A stretch of DNA of 64,000 bases from Lamellibrachia columna (Eukaryota > Annelida > Polychaeta > Sabellida > Siboglinidae). Under the pieces are notes generated by a model, which saw only the letters and a list, made by a program, of their open reading frames with translations, did not search any database and was not told the origin of the DNA. Each line of letters starts with the position of its first letter. Within the stretch, counting starts at the first letter, position 1. The translations under genes and the position numbers were made by a program. Location: contig OY759267.1 in the NCBI GenBank assembly GCA_963662155.1, forward strand, positions 38,736,278-38,800,277. The letters are read 5' to 3'. Positions 1 to 12,889 of the stretch are shown piece after piece.

Positions 1-806
1 CCGATTCGCCAAGGAAAAATTTTCGCATTCAGAATTTCGATAATAATTACAAAAACAACGCAGGCGACTTCTTTATATGTGTCCTCTACGCTCGCATGCG
101 CGCAGGCGTGCGCATGCACGTTCTCACGCACGCACATATATAAAATTAAAAGTTGCGATATGATATCTGGCCGAATTGAGAAAAAACAGACACTCTCATT
201 CGGAAAACGAATATCCTGCAGCAATATATCCCTCTGTTCCCTCAACACTTTACAAATACAAAAATCTGCGGGAATGTTTTCACTTCTTTTATTGCGTAGC
301 ATGTCATAGTACGTTGATTTTTGACAACTTTACGATCGATCGATTCTTAATGAAAATCGGAATGCTGTACAAATTGCCTTCACGCGGGTTCCAATGTGCC
401 CAGGCGATTTTTTAGTTCCGATTTTGACCATTGGGCGCCTCTTCAAATGAGCACCAAACAAAACCTAGCATAGATATTTTAATTACATTTATCCCAACAT
501 GCAGTTAGGATAACAATCTTTTGGTTTCACTTATCTAGACGTTTTAATAGTACACTGTAGGGAGAAAATCTCTATTTATTGGTGTATGATACCATATACC
601 ATTTACAGCACAAAGTAATATGAATAGAAGTATAGATACTGCAAATACGCATGTATTATTTAAATTACACAATAACTTTCTAAAACATATAGTGAAACAA
701 ACAAACAAACAAACATCAACTTACACAAGTCAATAAATGACACACCACGTTACATCCACTACTGTCGGGTGACCGGAGACATAAACAAGGCCTTCTCTTA
801 ACTTAC
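1..806. other. Non-coding left edge, remnant of a lectin-gene intron
   Basis: No exon is seen here. From about 340 to 800 the sequence is recognisably the non-coding stretch that separates the two lectin exons in the copies further right (shared landmarks: the ATGAAAATCGGAATG block near 350 and the ACAAACAAACAAAC run near 700). Left of about 340 the resemblance stops, so the second lectin exon expected on this side is absent or outside the window. The first 150 bases contain short alternating GCGC/GCAT runs. Confidence 0.6.
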
Positions 807-1022
807 CATAACTATTACGTTGTGAAATGGCGACTTCCTTCACATTAAAGACGGCTCCCAGATCGACGGCCCACCAAGCTCTCGGAATCGCTTGCATAAC
901 GCTGCAGCTGTGAAAGGCCTCACTGTTCGAGTTTCTGTTGCCGTCGACTGCTAAGGACGCAGGGCGGTCGCCTCTGACCGACGACTGGAATGCTGGTCTG
1001 CGGAGTGCTACATTCGGTAACC
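807..1022 (-). CDS. F-type lectin-like gene copy 1, first lectin exon
   Basis: A 216-bp exon giving the N-terminal half of an F-type lectin (fucolectin, F5/8-like) domain. Visible motifs are [29 protein letters not shown] and AWWAVDLGAVFNVKEV, typical of the family pattern NVALxxxAxQSS...AVDGN...WWxVDL. It is bounded by a cag acceptor and a G|GTAAGT donor, starts in phase 2 and ends in phase 1, which fits the leader exon at 1509-1563 and the second-exon phase of the other copies. The reading frame is intact. F-type lectins are usually secreted and bind fucose, but here the canonical His is replaced and the RGD-type loop reads QRNS. The matching second exon is not found to the left, so this copy looks incomplete. 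Confidence 0.82.
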
Positions 1023-1140
1023 CTGAATCACATCAAAGGCATAACAGACGTGCATGCAATGTGCATTTTGTATTCAAAGTTGCTAGAAGAAAACACCCCG
1101 TTCGCGCGAGCAGAAAGAGAATGGACACTCGAAGCAACAT
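1023..1140 (-). other. Possible alternative leader or first exon of lectin copy 1
   Basis: Between the leader exon and the first lectin exon lies a short reading frame from an ATG at 1138-1140 beginning MLLRVSILFLLART, a hydrophobic start resembling a signal peptide. The same start is kept in the copies at 41061 and 45216. No convincing donor joins it to the lectin exon, and it lies inside the intron implied by the leader exon at 1509-1563. It may be an alternative first exon or only duplicated non-coding sequence. Confidence 0.25.
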
Positions 1141-1508
1141 GCACGGTTGTGTTCAAATCGTGAGACGTGGAATGCATTATAAGCCCTTTCCCCCAATTTC
1201 TTCAACTTGTAGCCTGAGACTTGAACTATACGGTTGTGTTTTACTACCGTATATTTAAATCAACGAAATTACTATATCAGAATATTTCGCGTACACTGCG
1301 TCAAGTAACGTGACTAGACATACACCACTAACTCGCCAGAGGGAATCACCGTCCCGGGAGTGCGTGCATTCCATATTCTTCTTTGAACAGTACGACCAAA
1401 CAATCACCTGCGACTCAACAAAAGGGCGTAGCATACCGACAGTATGTCTAAACTAATTAGTAGCTCACTATTACAACCACAAATCACTGACTCACCACAA
1501 GAACTTAC

Positions 1509-1563
1509 CATGGTTGCAGCAGTGCACGCTCACCGAAGCCAGCAGAAGTACCAAACACGCATT
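1509..1563 (-). CDS. Lectin copy 1, signal-peptide exon
   Basis: A 55-bp exon with acceptor TTGTAG and donor G|GTAAGT. It encodes NACLVLLLASVSVHCCNH, a hydrophobic stretch with small residues typical of a secretion signal, and ends in phase 1, joining in frame to the phase-2 first lectin exon at 807-1022. The same exon, diverged, is found at 48786-48837, and the flanking 300 bp are also shared between the two. No in-frame ATG lies between the preceding stop and the acceptor, so the initiator must be in an exon further upstream that I could not identify. Confidence 0.6.
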
Positions 1564-2074
1564 CTACAACGATTAGAAATAGTCACATTAATTACCACGA
1601 CGCACTGTTTTACCATGCATTTATATAGCAGTTATTGATTATGATGTAAACTGCAACATATTTTTGCCAATATCACTAATATGTTATACTGTCATCTAAT
1701 CACGCTTAATGTTGAAATTGTGACTCATTTTAATACAATTATACATGTGACTTCAAATGTTTACACTTAATTTCGCTTTACTTTGACGATATCACACCTA
1801 TCGTGAGACTAGTATGATTAACCTCGTCTGGTGTCCCATATATTATGAAATATAATCATATATGATTTTGGTAATATCATAAAACACCTGATTGATTTAA
1901 ATAATGACATGTGGTTATACGTCTCTACCAGATACGATACTTGCCAATTGTGTACCGCTCATGTTGCCGTGAGACGAATGGAGATCGTTGTCTCTCCTTC
2001 AGGTTCTGTTGGTCACACTGTTTGCAGTATCGTTCCGGAATCCTTTATAAAGACGTCGTTATTAGGAAGTTTGG
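1564..2074. other. Non-coding, upstream of lectin copy 1
   Basis: AT-rich sequence with no supported exon. It should contain the promoter and first exon of lectin copy 1, but none can be placed. A TATATAAATGC stretch on the minus strand near 1620 is the only promoter-like motif and is weak. Confidence 0.4.
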
Positions 2075-3672
<1,598 letters not shown>

Positions 3673-3934
3673 TTTAAGAAACTACAGTAAATTCATCTTC
3701 AGAAAGTGCGCGTGAGTTTGTGTGTGTTTTATTCATTTTATAATTCAACAATTGTACTGTCCGTTTCAAAATAAATTAAAAACGGAACTTTTATTTTAGG
3801 TACACACATTGCATTTGTCAGTAATAAAATTGTTAAAACACACATCACACAATTGTTTAATACATCTGCAGCATTTGCACTTGATTTGGTTACTATTTTC
3901 ACCGGCTTCCACACCTCTCCTCTTCCCCACTTAA

Positions 3935-3936
3935 GA

Positions 3937-3988
<52 letters not shown>
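3935..3988. repeat. (ACGC)n microsatellite
   Basis: Thirteen or so tandem ACGC units with no interruption. The bases around it (3673-4150) hold no recognisable gene. Confidence 0.9.
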
Positions 3989-4150
3989 GGTTGACTCTAG
4001 CCATCCCAATATTACACGAAACAGGTATTTAAAAAAAATTATTTAAGACCGAAATAGCAGAGGGAATTTAATATTCCTGTAAAGATTTGTCCTTGCGATT
4101 TTCCCGAGAATTACTCTTCGGGTGTGTTTTGCACTTATGGATAAACCGTA

Positions 4151-5431
4151 GAATTGACTTCAGTCGTTAGATCTAGTAAGGATCAAAATAGTTGATATCC
4201 AAAATGGTAAACACTGTGCGAGTCAATGCCTATCATGGGAGTGACATCAATCCTCTCGTCGATAACATGACAAAGTTACGAAATTTCATCAAGGGTGAAA
4301 ATCGTGATTTTTCAGCATTTCGATTTTTATTTCACTTAATGTTTAAACAAGCATTAAGTAATTTAATTGTTTGTCTAATGGTTAAAAAAAAACTTAATAC
4401 AAAAGTTGCACAGTTGCAGTGGATACTAGGAAGGTTTTTCGGTAAAATTGAGGAGGCACCTTTAATATCCATTAATCCTCATCTTAAAAAAACACATAAA
4501 TAATGTATAGAATTGTTCCACACTATATTTTTTTCGCCCAACCTATATCCAACGTTGCAGGTAATTACATTACCTTTGCAATATAGAAAGACGTATTCCA
4601 ACAGGACAAAAACTGTTCAAGCTATGACAAGGCCGAACAGAAAGTGATGTGAAAAAGACAATACAAGTGGCCAATAAGGTATTTTTCAAGCACACCAGTA
4701 AGTATTGTGGAAAGTTGTTGCGTAAGGGGCCATTAAACATTTTCCCACGCTCCCACGTGGAAAAAAACACATATCTGTATCAACATTTCGTTAATATGTT
4801 TGTACATCAGAATTGAACTCTGTCCCCGCCGTAGCGACCACAATCTCAGAGTGGCATAAAATAAAGTATTTGTTGCCCATTATTCTTGACAGAACAGCCT
4901 GATAAAGTACCAAAGGAATATAAGCAAATAACAGCTTAACTTGTGCTGTCTAAACTTGTGATCTATTAACGCAAAAACTGTTATGCAGAGCATTGACCCA
5001 ATTAACGTCTAATAAACAGCCTTATCAATCAGACTGATGATTTACCAACATAAATTAAAGGTGCTTTATAATCAGTTCGATTTTTTTTTAGTCTCATTTC
5101 AAAGTAAGTTTACGAAAAACCAAACCTACCCAGCATCCACTGCAACACACTAGCTCGCTGGTGCAACTGTTGTATGTAGTTTTTGTGAAACCATCAGACA
5201 AACTATTAAATTAGTTAATGCTTGTTCAAGCATTTACTGAAGTGAAAATCGAAATGCTGAAAAATCATGATTTTGTTCCTTGGTGAAATTTTGTAACTTT
5301 GTCATGTGATTGGCGAGAGGATTGAGGTCACGTCGATGATCAACATTGACCCACACAGTGTTTACCATTGTGGATATCCTATTTTTATCCTTACCAGATA
5401 TAACGACTAAAGTCAATTCTTTCGATGATTT
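4151..5431. mobile_element. Non-autonomous DNA transposon with ~330-bp terminal inverted repeats
   Basis: The sequence starting AATTGACTTCAGTCGTTAG at 4151 reappears inverted as AATTGACTTTAGTCGTTAT ending at about 5431. The arms stay alignable for roughly 330 bp, including the blocks GGTAAACACTGTG, ACATGACAAAGTTAC and TTTTTCAGCATTTCG. The 600-bp middle has no transposase-like frame. The two apparent reading frames (4192-4503 plus and 5234-5437 minus) encode related peptides only because they are the two arms of the same repeat. A third copy of the arm lies at 62645-62818 inside a CPSF1 intron, so this is a dispersed family. Confidence 0.75.
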
Positions 5432-5609
5432 GAGCAAAAAAGGTTAATTCAGTTGAGGAAGCAGTTTTAAGTTAACTGCTTACTTTGTGCTGTTTAAAAA
5501 GATACTACAATCATGGTGATTACGTTCTGCTTTAGCAGTTTCCTGTGTTTAATGCTGTGTCTGCAGTAAGTTATGAATAATCAGTGATCACCAACATAAA
5601 AAAGTTACA

Positions 5610-6060
5610 TGTTTAAATGTTACATTTTAAGTTGGCACTAAGACCCATCAGTGTGTCGTCTACAATTTCTTTATGACACAATTTTTTAATTATATATAAT
5701 TAAGTAATTATAGATAATTACTGCAATTTAAAACTGCATAACAAAATTCATATTCATTGCTACAAATGTTTCCAACCGCTATCAATCTCATGTAAATGAT
5801 ATCCTCACTTAAATAAATTAAAAGGGTCCAAGGCCACAATATCCCTTATTCATGACGTTGAGGTGATAAATTTACGGAGGGGAATCACCACTAAGTTTCC
5901 TATTAGCTTGTTTATAAGAAAGTTGCTATAATGGTGTCTAGAAACTGTTTTACAGTAGAATGACATAACTAACACATAATGCACGAGAACAGCATTAACA
6001 CACACGACAAGTCAATCACTGTATTAGTGTTATGAAAAGGACTAGTAGATGGTGATTTAA
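5610..6060 (-). repeat. Dispersed repeat, inverted copy of the 13.8-14.4 kb sequence
   Basis: Reverse-complemented, this block matches the sequence near 13850-14170 and 19730-20170: shared pieces include the element around AGCTAATAGGAAAC, the ATTTAAATGAGATTGATAG box and the TTTATAAAGAAA box. It has no coding content. It shows that part of the 12-21 kb duplicated segment is itself a dispersed repeat rather than unique sequence. Confidence 0.65.
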
Positions 6061-6245
6061 ACGGCATGCGGTAAATTGACCATAACATGTTTAACTCTTC
6101 TAAATAGATTACTGTAACTGGTCAAATTAATTTTGAAAACCATGGACCTCGCACATAATTCTAGTTCTTACGTGAACAACAATTGGTGACATGCAGGATG
6201 CCACTTTATATTAATAAATTTATGACTGTTGATGTCATGGCAAAA

Positions 6246-6248
<3 letters not shown>

Positions 6249-6320
<72 letters not shown>
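6249..6320. repeat. (TA)n microsatellite
   Basis: About 70 bp of uninterrupted TA directly left of the foldback element. Confidence 0.95.
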
Positions 6321-6325
<5 letters not shown>

Positions 6326-6364
6326 TGTCTAGATGCCGATAATTAGCTAATGTGAATCCTCGCT

Positions 6365-7640
6365 CAGTCGAGTTCGACAGTATGATGCGCCGTAGCGGAC
6401 AAAAGGTGATGAAACGGCAAAACCTGTCGAGTTCTGCGAGAACCGTCGAGTTCGGCAAGAACCGTAGAGTTCTCGCTGCGAGAACCGTCGAGTTCTGCAA
6501 GAACCGTCGAGTTCTCGCTGCGAGAACCGTCGAGTTCTGCAAGAACCGTCGAGTTCTCGCTGCGAGAACCGTCGAGTTCTGCAAGAACCGTCGAGTTCTC
6601 GCTGCGAGAACCGTCGAGTTCTGCTAGAACCGTCGAGTTCTCGCTGCGAGAAACGTCGAGTTCTGCAAGAACCGTCGAGTTCTGCGAGATCGTACGAGTT
6701 TAGTTATCACTGAAAATAGCGTTGTAGCTATGCGCATCGTATTAATGCTGCAAACAGCATAATATAATATACTACCCAGATAAAAGTGGCTAAAAGTTAC
6801 CATACAAAAGTAATTTAAATTTTATATATTTTCATGAATCACTCACAAATCATTTTCACAGAGGACAATAAATGAAAGGAAAAAAATCATGTCAATGACA
6901 GCTCATATGCAAAGTTTCACCGAATTCGTATTCTGCAGGCGGTATCGTGGCATTGTCGTCTTAACTAAACATTTTGTTTTTAAGCATATTCATTGGTAAT
7001 ATTGACGGGATTTTTTCCATTCATTCCAATGTGAGAATGACTTTGTCAGTGATTCATGAAAAAATATGAAATATTAATTACTCTTGTATGGTAACTTTTA
7101 GCCATTTTTATCTTGGTAATATATTATATTATGCTTTTTGTGGTATTACTTCTCTACACATCCTACAACGCTATTTTCAGTGCCAGTGATAACCATTCTC
7201 GATCGATCTCGCAGAACTCGACGGTTATGCAGAACTCGACGGTTCTCGCATAACTAGACCAATCTCACAGAACTCGATCAATCTCGCAGAACTAGACGCT
7301 TCTTGCAGAACTCGACGGTTCTTGCAGAATTCGACGGTTCTTGCAGAACTCGACGATTCTTGCAGAACTCGACGCTTCTTGCAAAACTCGACGTATCTTG
7401 CAGAAAATTGACGGTTCTTGCATAACTCGACGGTTCTTGCAGAACTCGACGATTACCGCAGCCAGAACTCGACGGTTCTTGCAGAACTCGACGATTATTG
7501 CAGAATTCCACGGTTATTGCAGAACTCGACGGTTCTCGCAGTCAGAATTCGACGGTTCTCGCAGAACACGATATATGTTGCCATTGCATCACCCTTTTGT
7601 CCGCAACGGCGCCTCATACGACAGCTCGACAGTAACAACG
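6365..7640. mobile_element. Foldback-type element with tandem-repeat inverted arms
   Basis: Two long arms in inverted orientation flank a short centre. Outermost, GCGCCGTAGCGGACAAAAGG near 6390 pairs with the inverted GCGCCGTTGCGGACAAAAGG near 7605. Next inward each arm is a tandem array of 19- to 23-bp units, CGAGTTCTGCAAGAACCGT on the left (6428-6692) and its complement on the right (7195-7565). Inside the arrays the arms continue (GTTACCATACAAAAGTAAT against its complement near 7085) up to about 6885 and 7018, leaving a centre of only about 130 bp. No transposase is encoded. This plan matches foldback elements such as Drosophila FB, where the inverted repeats are built of subrepeats; the superfamily is unknown. 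Each left-array unit is itself partly palindromic (GTTCTCGCTGCGAGAAC). Confidence 0.8.
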
Positions 7641-7679
7641 TCGGTTCAAAACATAGGTAATTTCGCTTACCTCACATGA

Positions 7680-7984
7680 CCTAACTAACATATAATTATG
7701 CAACAATCAACTAAACTGCATAACGTAATTAAGAATATCCGCCATGGCCGGATATTATGCATCCAGACTGTAATTATTAGGCCGATAAGAAAACATAGGT
7801 AAAGGTAATGTCTCATTTCTGCGATATCCAGTTCGTAGGACCATTCAAAGTGCTTCACAAATCACCCCCGGGAGACCTGTTAGTTCGAAAGCCAACTCGA
7901 CTTCTTTACACAGCATCCATCCACGCCTTCAATTACTACGCGAAGACTACTCGTTCATTTATAACCACCGCTGTCAATAGCCAG
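7680..7984. other. Non-coding, with faint likeness to the 41.1-41.3 kb lectin flank
   Basis: No exon is supported. The part from about 7845 (CATTCAAAGTG ... AACTCGACTTCT ... TTCATACAGCTG) resembles the sequence upstream of lectin copy 2 near 41130-41280, so it may be a displaced fragment of that flank. Confidence 0.4.
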
Positions 7985-7999
7985 TGTCATTCATACAGC

Positions 8000-8100
8000 T
8001 GTTTGAACTGAAGCGAGGTGGAGTGAACTAAATATCCCAAGGTTCGAGCTACTCCCGGTCGTCTTAATTGACCGTCCGACGTTCTAGCCACCATCACACC
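8000..8100 (-). repeat. Possible tRNA-derived SINE head
   Basis: On the minus strand the sequence starts GGGGGCGCAGTGGTG, has GATGGTGGCTAGAAC in the box A position and AGCTCGAACCTT where a box B would be. The spacing suits a degenerate tRNA-like pol III head. No second copy was found in the window, so this is a weak call. Confidence 0.35.
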
Positions 8101-8214
8101 ACTGCGCCCCCTAGGAACACCTTATTGAATGAAATGCAATTGTGTAGGTTGTACTGGTGGGAAATACATAACATCACATAACATTAATTTATTTCCCTTA
8201 GCAAAAACCCATAG

Positions 8215-8455
8215 AAATAAAAAAAAATTCTATAGAATCCTATAGAAATCTATAGAATTCTACAGACTATAGTAGATTTTTGCATGGAAAACTATAGAAT
8301 CCTAGAGATTATGCAGAATTTATTTTTGCCTACTTCAATTTTCCATAGATTTGTACAGAATTGTTTTTATAGAATTCTACAGAGCATAGCATAATATGGT
8401 ATAGAAAACAATAGAAACTATGTCCACAAAAATCCTGTAGAATATTGAATAAAAA
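8215..8455. repeat. Degenerate TATAGAATTCTA-type repeat tract
   Basis: A run of imperfect, partly palindromic units around TTCTATAGAATTCTA, separated by variable spacers. Similar tracts lie at 18286-18632, 41940-42085, 43860-44030 and 46205-46565. There is no coding potential. Confidence 0.7.
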
Positions 8456-9289
8456 AAATGCTAGTGGCGCCGAATAGCGACCGATGGCTAATCTAGTCAT
8501 CGGAAATGTATTTGTTTCCATCTGATTAACAGATCAACGAAATGTTATCATGTTTGGTATAGTTGGAAAACTAGTTGTCTTCTGATATTGTTTGCCATTG
8601 TTTTAGAACCTAATTATGGTGAAGAACGTATAATTTTAGATACAGTCGAGGTTGTTGTTTTGTGTTGGTGACAGCACAGGGCCAGGTAAACATCTTTACT
8701 TTCCCATCTTCGAATAATAGAGGGAGCTAAATGAATGTTCAAAGCGGTTTTCTGTTATAAATCTGGTAGCAGATGCATTTTTAATGTATATAATCGAAAT
8801 GTGTGCATTGTAGAGATTCATATGCTATAAATTTTGTGTAGGATATCATGTGATTTGAATGGTTGATAATGGGGTGTTTTAGTACAATCATTGCATAGCT
8901 CTTCACAAGGTAACTTGTAATTTGTATAAGTAACCAAGCCTTTCTGTGGTCTACGGGCTCTTATATGCACCAACATGATTGGTTTAACCGATGTGAGACG
9001 ACGGCTGCGATTGGTGATAGTGGAAGTATAAAATAGTTACGGGCGTTAAAACTGCAGAGGATCTCCAGCCATGTGACAATCAGGTTGCATATAACATCTA
9101 AGAACGCACATGGTTCATCTCGGAAAAAACCATACTCGCCCAACGGTTCACGGACGTGGGAGGAAGCGACGCACCGGCGGCAAAGAGTCACTGAGCCATC
9201 AACGCTAACTTCCGCTGCCGTCCACCCTCGATAGCCTCTACCAACTTGTTGTTGACAGCTATACTGCCAGGTGCCACGCATGACAGCCC
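8456..9289. other. Non-coding, nothing recognised
   Basis: No exon, repeat array or transposon motif is recognised in this stretch, which leads into the 30-bp minisatellite. Confidence 0.5.
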
Positions 9290-11390
9290 TCGCCGAGCAC
9301 GGAGAACGCAAGACCGCACTCGTCGAGCACGCCGTACGCTAGACAGCACTCGCTGAGCACGTCGAACGCAAGTGAACACTCGCCGAGCACGCCGAACGCA
9401 AGTGAACACTCGCCGAGCACGCCGAACGCACGTGAACACTCGCCGAGCAAGTCGAACGCAAGTGAACACTCGCCGAGCATGCCGAACGCTAGTGAACACT
9501 CGACGAGCACGCCGAACGCTAGTGAACACTCGCCGAACGCAAGTGAACACTCACCGAGCACGTCGAACGCAAGTGAACACTCGCCGAGCACGCCGAACGC
9601 TAGTGAACACTCACCGAGCACGCCGAACGCTAGTGATAACTCGCCGAGCACGCCGAACGCAAGTGAACACTCACCGAGCACGCCGAACGCAAGTGAACAC
9701 TCGCCGAGCACGTCGAACGCAAGTGAACACTCGCCGAGCACGCCGAACGCTAGTGAACACTCACCGAGCACGCCGAACGCTAGTGAACACTCACCGAGCA
9801 CGCCGAGCGCTAGTGAACACTCACCGAGCACGCCGAGCGCTAGTGAACACTCACCGAGCACGCCGAGCGCTAGTGAATAATCCCCGAGCACGCCGAGCGC
9901 TAGTGAACACTCACCGAGCACGCCGAGCGCTAGTGAACACTCACCGAGCACGCCGAGCGTTAGTGAACACTCACCGAGCACGCCGAGCGGTAGTGAACAC
10001 TCACCGAGCACTCCGATCGCTAGTGAACACTCGCCGAGCACGACGAGCGTTAGTGAACACTCACCGAGCACGCCGAACGCTAGTGAACACTCACCGAGCA
10101 CGCCGAGCGCAAGTGAACACTCACCGAGCACGTCGAACGCAAGTGAACACTCGCCGAGCACGCCGAACGCTAGTGAACACTCACCGAGCACGCCGAACGC
10201 TAGTGATAACTCGCCGAGCACGCCGAACGCAAGTGAACACTCACCGAGCACGTCGAACGCAAGTGAACACTCGCCGAGCACGTCGAACGCAAGTGAACAC
10301 TCGCCGAGCACGCCGAACGCTAGTGAACACTCACCGAGCACGCCGAGCGCTAGTGAACACTCACCGAGCACGCCGAGCGCTAGTGAACACTCACCGAGCA
10401 CGCCGAGCGCTAGTGAACACTCACCGAGCACGCCGAGCGCTAGTGAATACTCCCCGAGCACGCCGAGCGCTAGTGAACACTCACCGAGCACGCCGAGCGC
10501 TAGTGAACACTCACCGAGCACGCCGAGCGTTAGTGAACACTCACTGAGCACGCCGAGCGGTAGTGAACACTCACCGAACACTCCGATCGGTAGTGAACAC
10601 TCGCCGAGCACGACGAGCGTTAGTGAACACTCACCGAGCACGCCGAACGCTAGTGAACACTCGCCGAGCACGACGAGCGCTAGTGAACACTCACCGAACA
10701 CGCCGAGCGCTAGTGAACACTCACCGAGCACGCCGAACGCTAGTGAACACTCACCGAGCACGCCGAGCGCTAGTGAACACTCACCGAGCACGCCGAGCGC
10801 TAGTGAACACTCACCGAGCACGCCGAGCGCTAGTGAACACTCACCGAGCACGCCGAGCGCTAGTGAATACTCCCCGAGCACGCCGAGCGCTAGTGAACAC
10901 TCACCGAGCACGCCGAGCGCTAGTGAACACTCACCGAGCACGCCGAGCGTTAGTGAACACTCACCGAGCACGCCGAGCGGTAGTGAACACTCACCGAACA
11001 CTCCGATCGGTAGTGAACACTCGCCGAGCACGACGAGCGTTAGTGAACACTCACCGAGCACGCCGAACGCTAGTGAACACTCACCGAACACGCCGAGCGC
11101 TAGTGAACACTCACCGAGCACGCCGAACGCTAGTGAACACTCACCGAGCACGCCGAGCGCTAGTGAACACTCACCGAGCACGCCGAGCGCTAGTGAACAC
11201 TCGCCGAGCACGCCGAGCGCTAGTGAACACTCCCCGAGCACGCCGAGCGCTAGTGAACACTCACCGCGCACGCCGAGCGCTAATAAACACTCACCGAGCA
11301 CGCCGAACGCTAGTGAACACTTGCCGAGCACGCCGAATGCTAGTGAACACTCGATGAACACGCGTAACGCAAGACTGCACTCGCCGAACA
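9290..11390. repeat. 30-bp minisatellite, about 70 units, with higher-order structure
   Basis: Tandem 30-bp units with a core GAACACTCACCGAGCACG followed by CCGAGCGCTAGT or a close variant. Variant units recur at fixed spacing: the GATAACTCG variant at 9636 and 10206, and the block with ACTCCGATCG at about 10010, 10580 and 11000. This gives higher-order periods of 570 bp (19 units) and 420 bp (14 units), the mark of unequal exchange of multi-unit blocks. Because 30 is divisible by three, one minus frame stays open for 729 codons (9259-11448, decapeptide VLGECSLALG) and two plus frames stay open for long runs. With no promoter, splice or homology evidence I regard these as artefacts. The tract is rich in CpG. 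Confidence 0.93.
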
Positions 11391-11628
11391 CATAAATGTT
11401 TCTTGATATAGGACTGTGAATGTGTCTTGATATATGACTGTGAATCATTCATTGAACCATATAGTTGGAATTAGCGCTTTGAAAAATGTACCGAGAACAT
11501 CGGCCACAGGTCTGCAATACACATCATCTACATTTTTCACAAGTGCATTCATTATGTCAATTGATGGTCACGTGGAAAAAAATGTGGAGTTCACATAAAC
11601 CCATATATGTTGCATTGTATCATAGTAC

Positions 11629-12039
11629 GTGCCACTTACTTCTTCAGTAGTTCAGCTTCTACGGTGTCTTCGATGATATCGTTGACTGCAGGGTTCTGTT
11701 TGTAGGTAGGTGTTACGCTCTGGTCGGTGTCCGGCCTTGCAATAGCGAATCGGTGTGTGCGCCGGATTATATAGGTTGTCTTCAGCGCCCTCCAGCGAAT
11801 AGTATGGCGCCAAGTGTGAAGGGTTGTTCATGGCTGCAAACTGACCACCCGATTGGCCAGGCAAGAGGAAAGTTCTGTCCAGTCAACAGTCATCGTGCAG
11901 CATTAATTGGAGCTCACGGCGACTCGTTACTGCAACGTTCGACTCCCACCTGAACGCACACCTACAGAAAGACCAAATCTCCGCAGTCAACGATATCATC
12001 GAAGACACCGTAAAACTTGAACTACTGAAGAAGTGGCAC
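11629..12039. repeat. Inverted repeat with ~90-bp arms (MITE-like)
   Basis: GTGCCACTT...CTTCTTCAGTAGTTCA at 11629-11660 onward returns inverted at 12039, and the arms share the block GGTGTCTTCGATGATATCG and the adjoining TTGACTGC. The arms reach about 11720 and 11951, enclosing roughly 230 bp without a convincing frame. A small non-autonomous element is the simplest reading. Confidence 0.6.
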
Positions 12040-12204
12040 AACGCTATACATATAGGTAATACTCTCACCATCAAAGTCATTGTTTTTACCCTCCACTTCG
12101 CCTTCGACTGGTGTTAACAGGGGTACGGAGAGTAACGTGGGCACCTTAAGCAAGGACTGGCCTACTGTAAGTCTATTCGGACTCACCACGTCTTTACACA
12201 TCAA

Positions 12205-12716
12205 AGAACTTTACGGACAGTGTAGTATATAATTATAATTTTCCTTTAAGCTGACTGGATTATAACTCTTAATCGCTCGTGTTATTAACCATCATGGTTT
12301 TCGCTGGAAGTACGTGTTGACCCCTTAGTGGTAGAAGTAGCTTCACAACAACTACTGGCTCACATTATCACGTTATCTAGCAGTATATTATACGATTGGC
12401 TACTTGATAGATGGCTACTTGGTCAATACTGCTGTTACCCAATAGGGTCGAATGGTCTGTGTAGAAATACGTTTGCTTGACGCTTCACGGACAGTGTAAC
12501 ATATAATTACATTTTTCCTTAAGCTGATTGGATTATAACATTCACGTAACCGCACATGTTATTAACCATCACGGTTTTCGCTGGAAGTAAGTGTTGGCAC
12601 CTTGGTGATAGAAGTAGCTAATTGGTTCACATTATAACGTTACCTAGCAGTTTATGCTATGATTGGCTACTTGATATATGGCTACTTGGTCAATACTGCT
12701 GTTACCCTATAGGGTC

Positions 12717-12718
<2 letters not shown>
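12205..12718 (+). repeat. Two tandem ~280-bp repeats
   Basis: The sequence around GGACAGTGTA...TTAAGCTGA...GGTTTTCGCTGGAAGTA...CAATACTGCTGTTACCC occurs at about 12205-12475 and again at 12488-12718. A third copy lies at 17230-17480 and a short fragment at 16765-16815. It has no coding content and forms the left part of the larger duplicated segment. Confidence 0.75.
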
Positions 12719-12795
<77 letters not shown>

Positions 12796-12880
12796 CGTGC
12801 GTGCGTGCGTGCGTGCGTATCTGCGTGCGGACGTGCGTGCGTGCGTGCGTGCGTGCGTGTGTATGTGTGTGTGTGTGTAG
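12719..12880. repeat. (GT)n-(GTGC)n microsatellite
   Basis: About 68 bp of GT followed by imperfect GTGC units. It is absent at the equivalent point of the second segment copy (near 17460), so it expanded or was inserted after the duplication. Confidence 0.93.
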
Positions 12881-12889
12881 AAACACGTT

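Noticed and set aside
4192..5437. Two related small proteins on opposite strands
   Set aside because: They are the two arms of an inverted repeat; neither has a domain or a conserved frame.
9259..11448. 729-codon minus-strand frame as a repeat-protein gene
   Set aside because: It exists because the repeat period (30 bp) is a multiple of three and one phase lacks stops; no promoter, splice or family evidence, and plus-strand frames are equally long.
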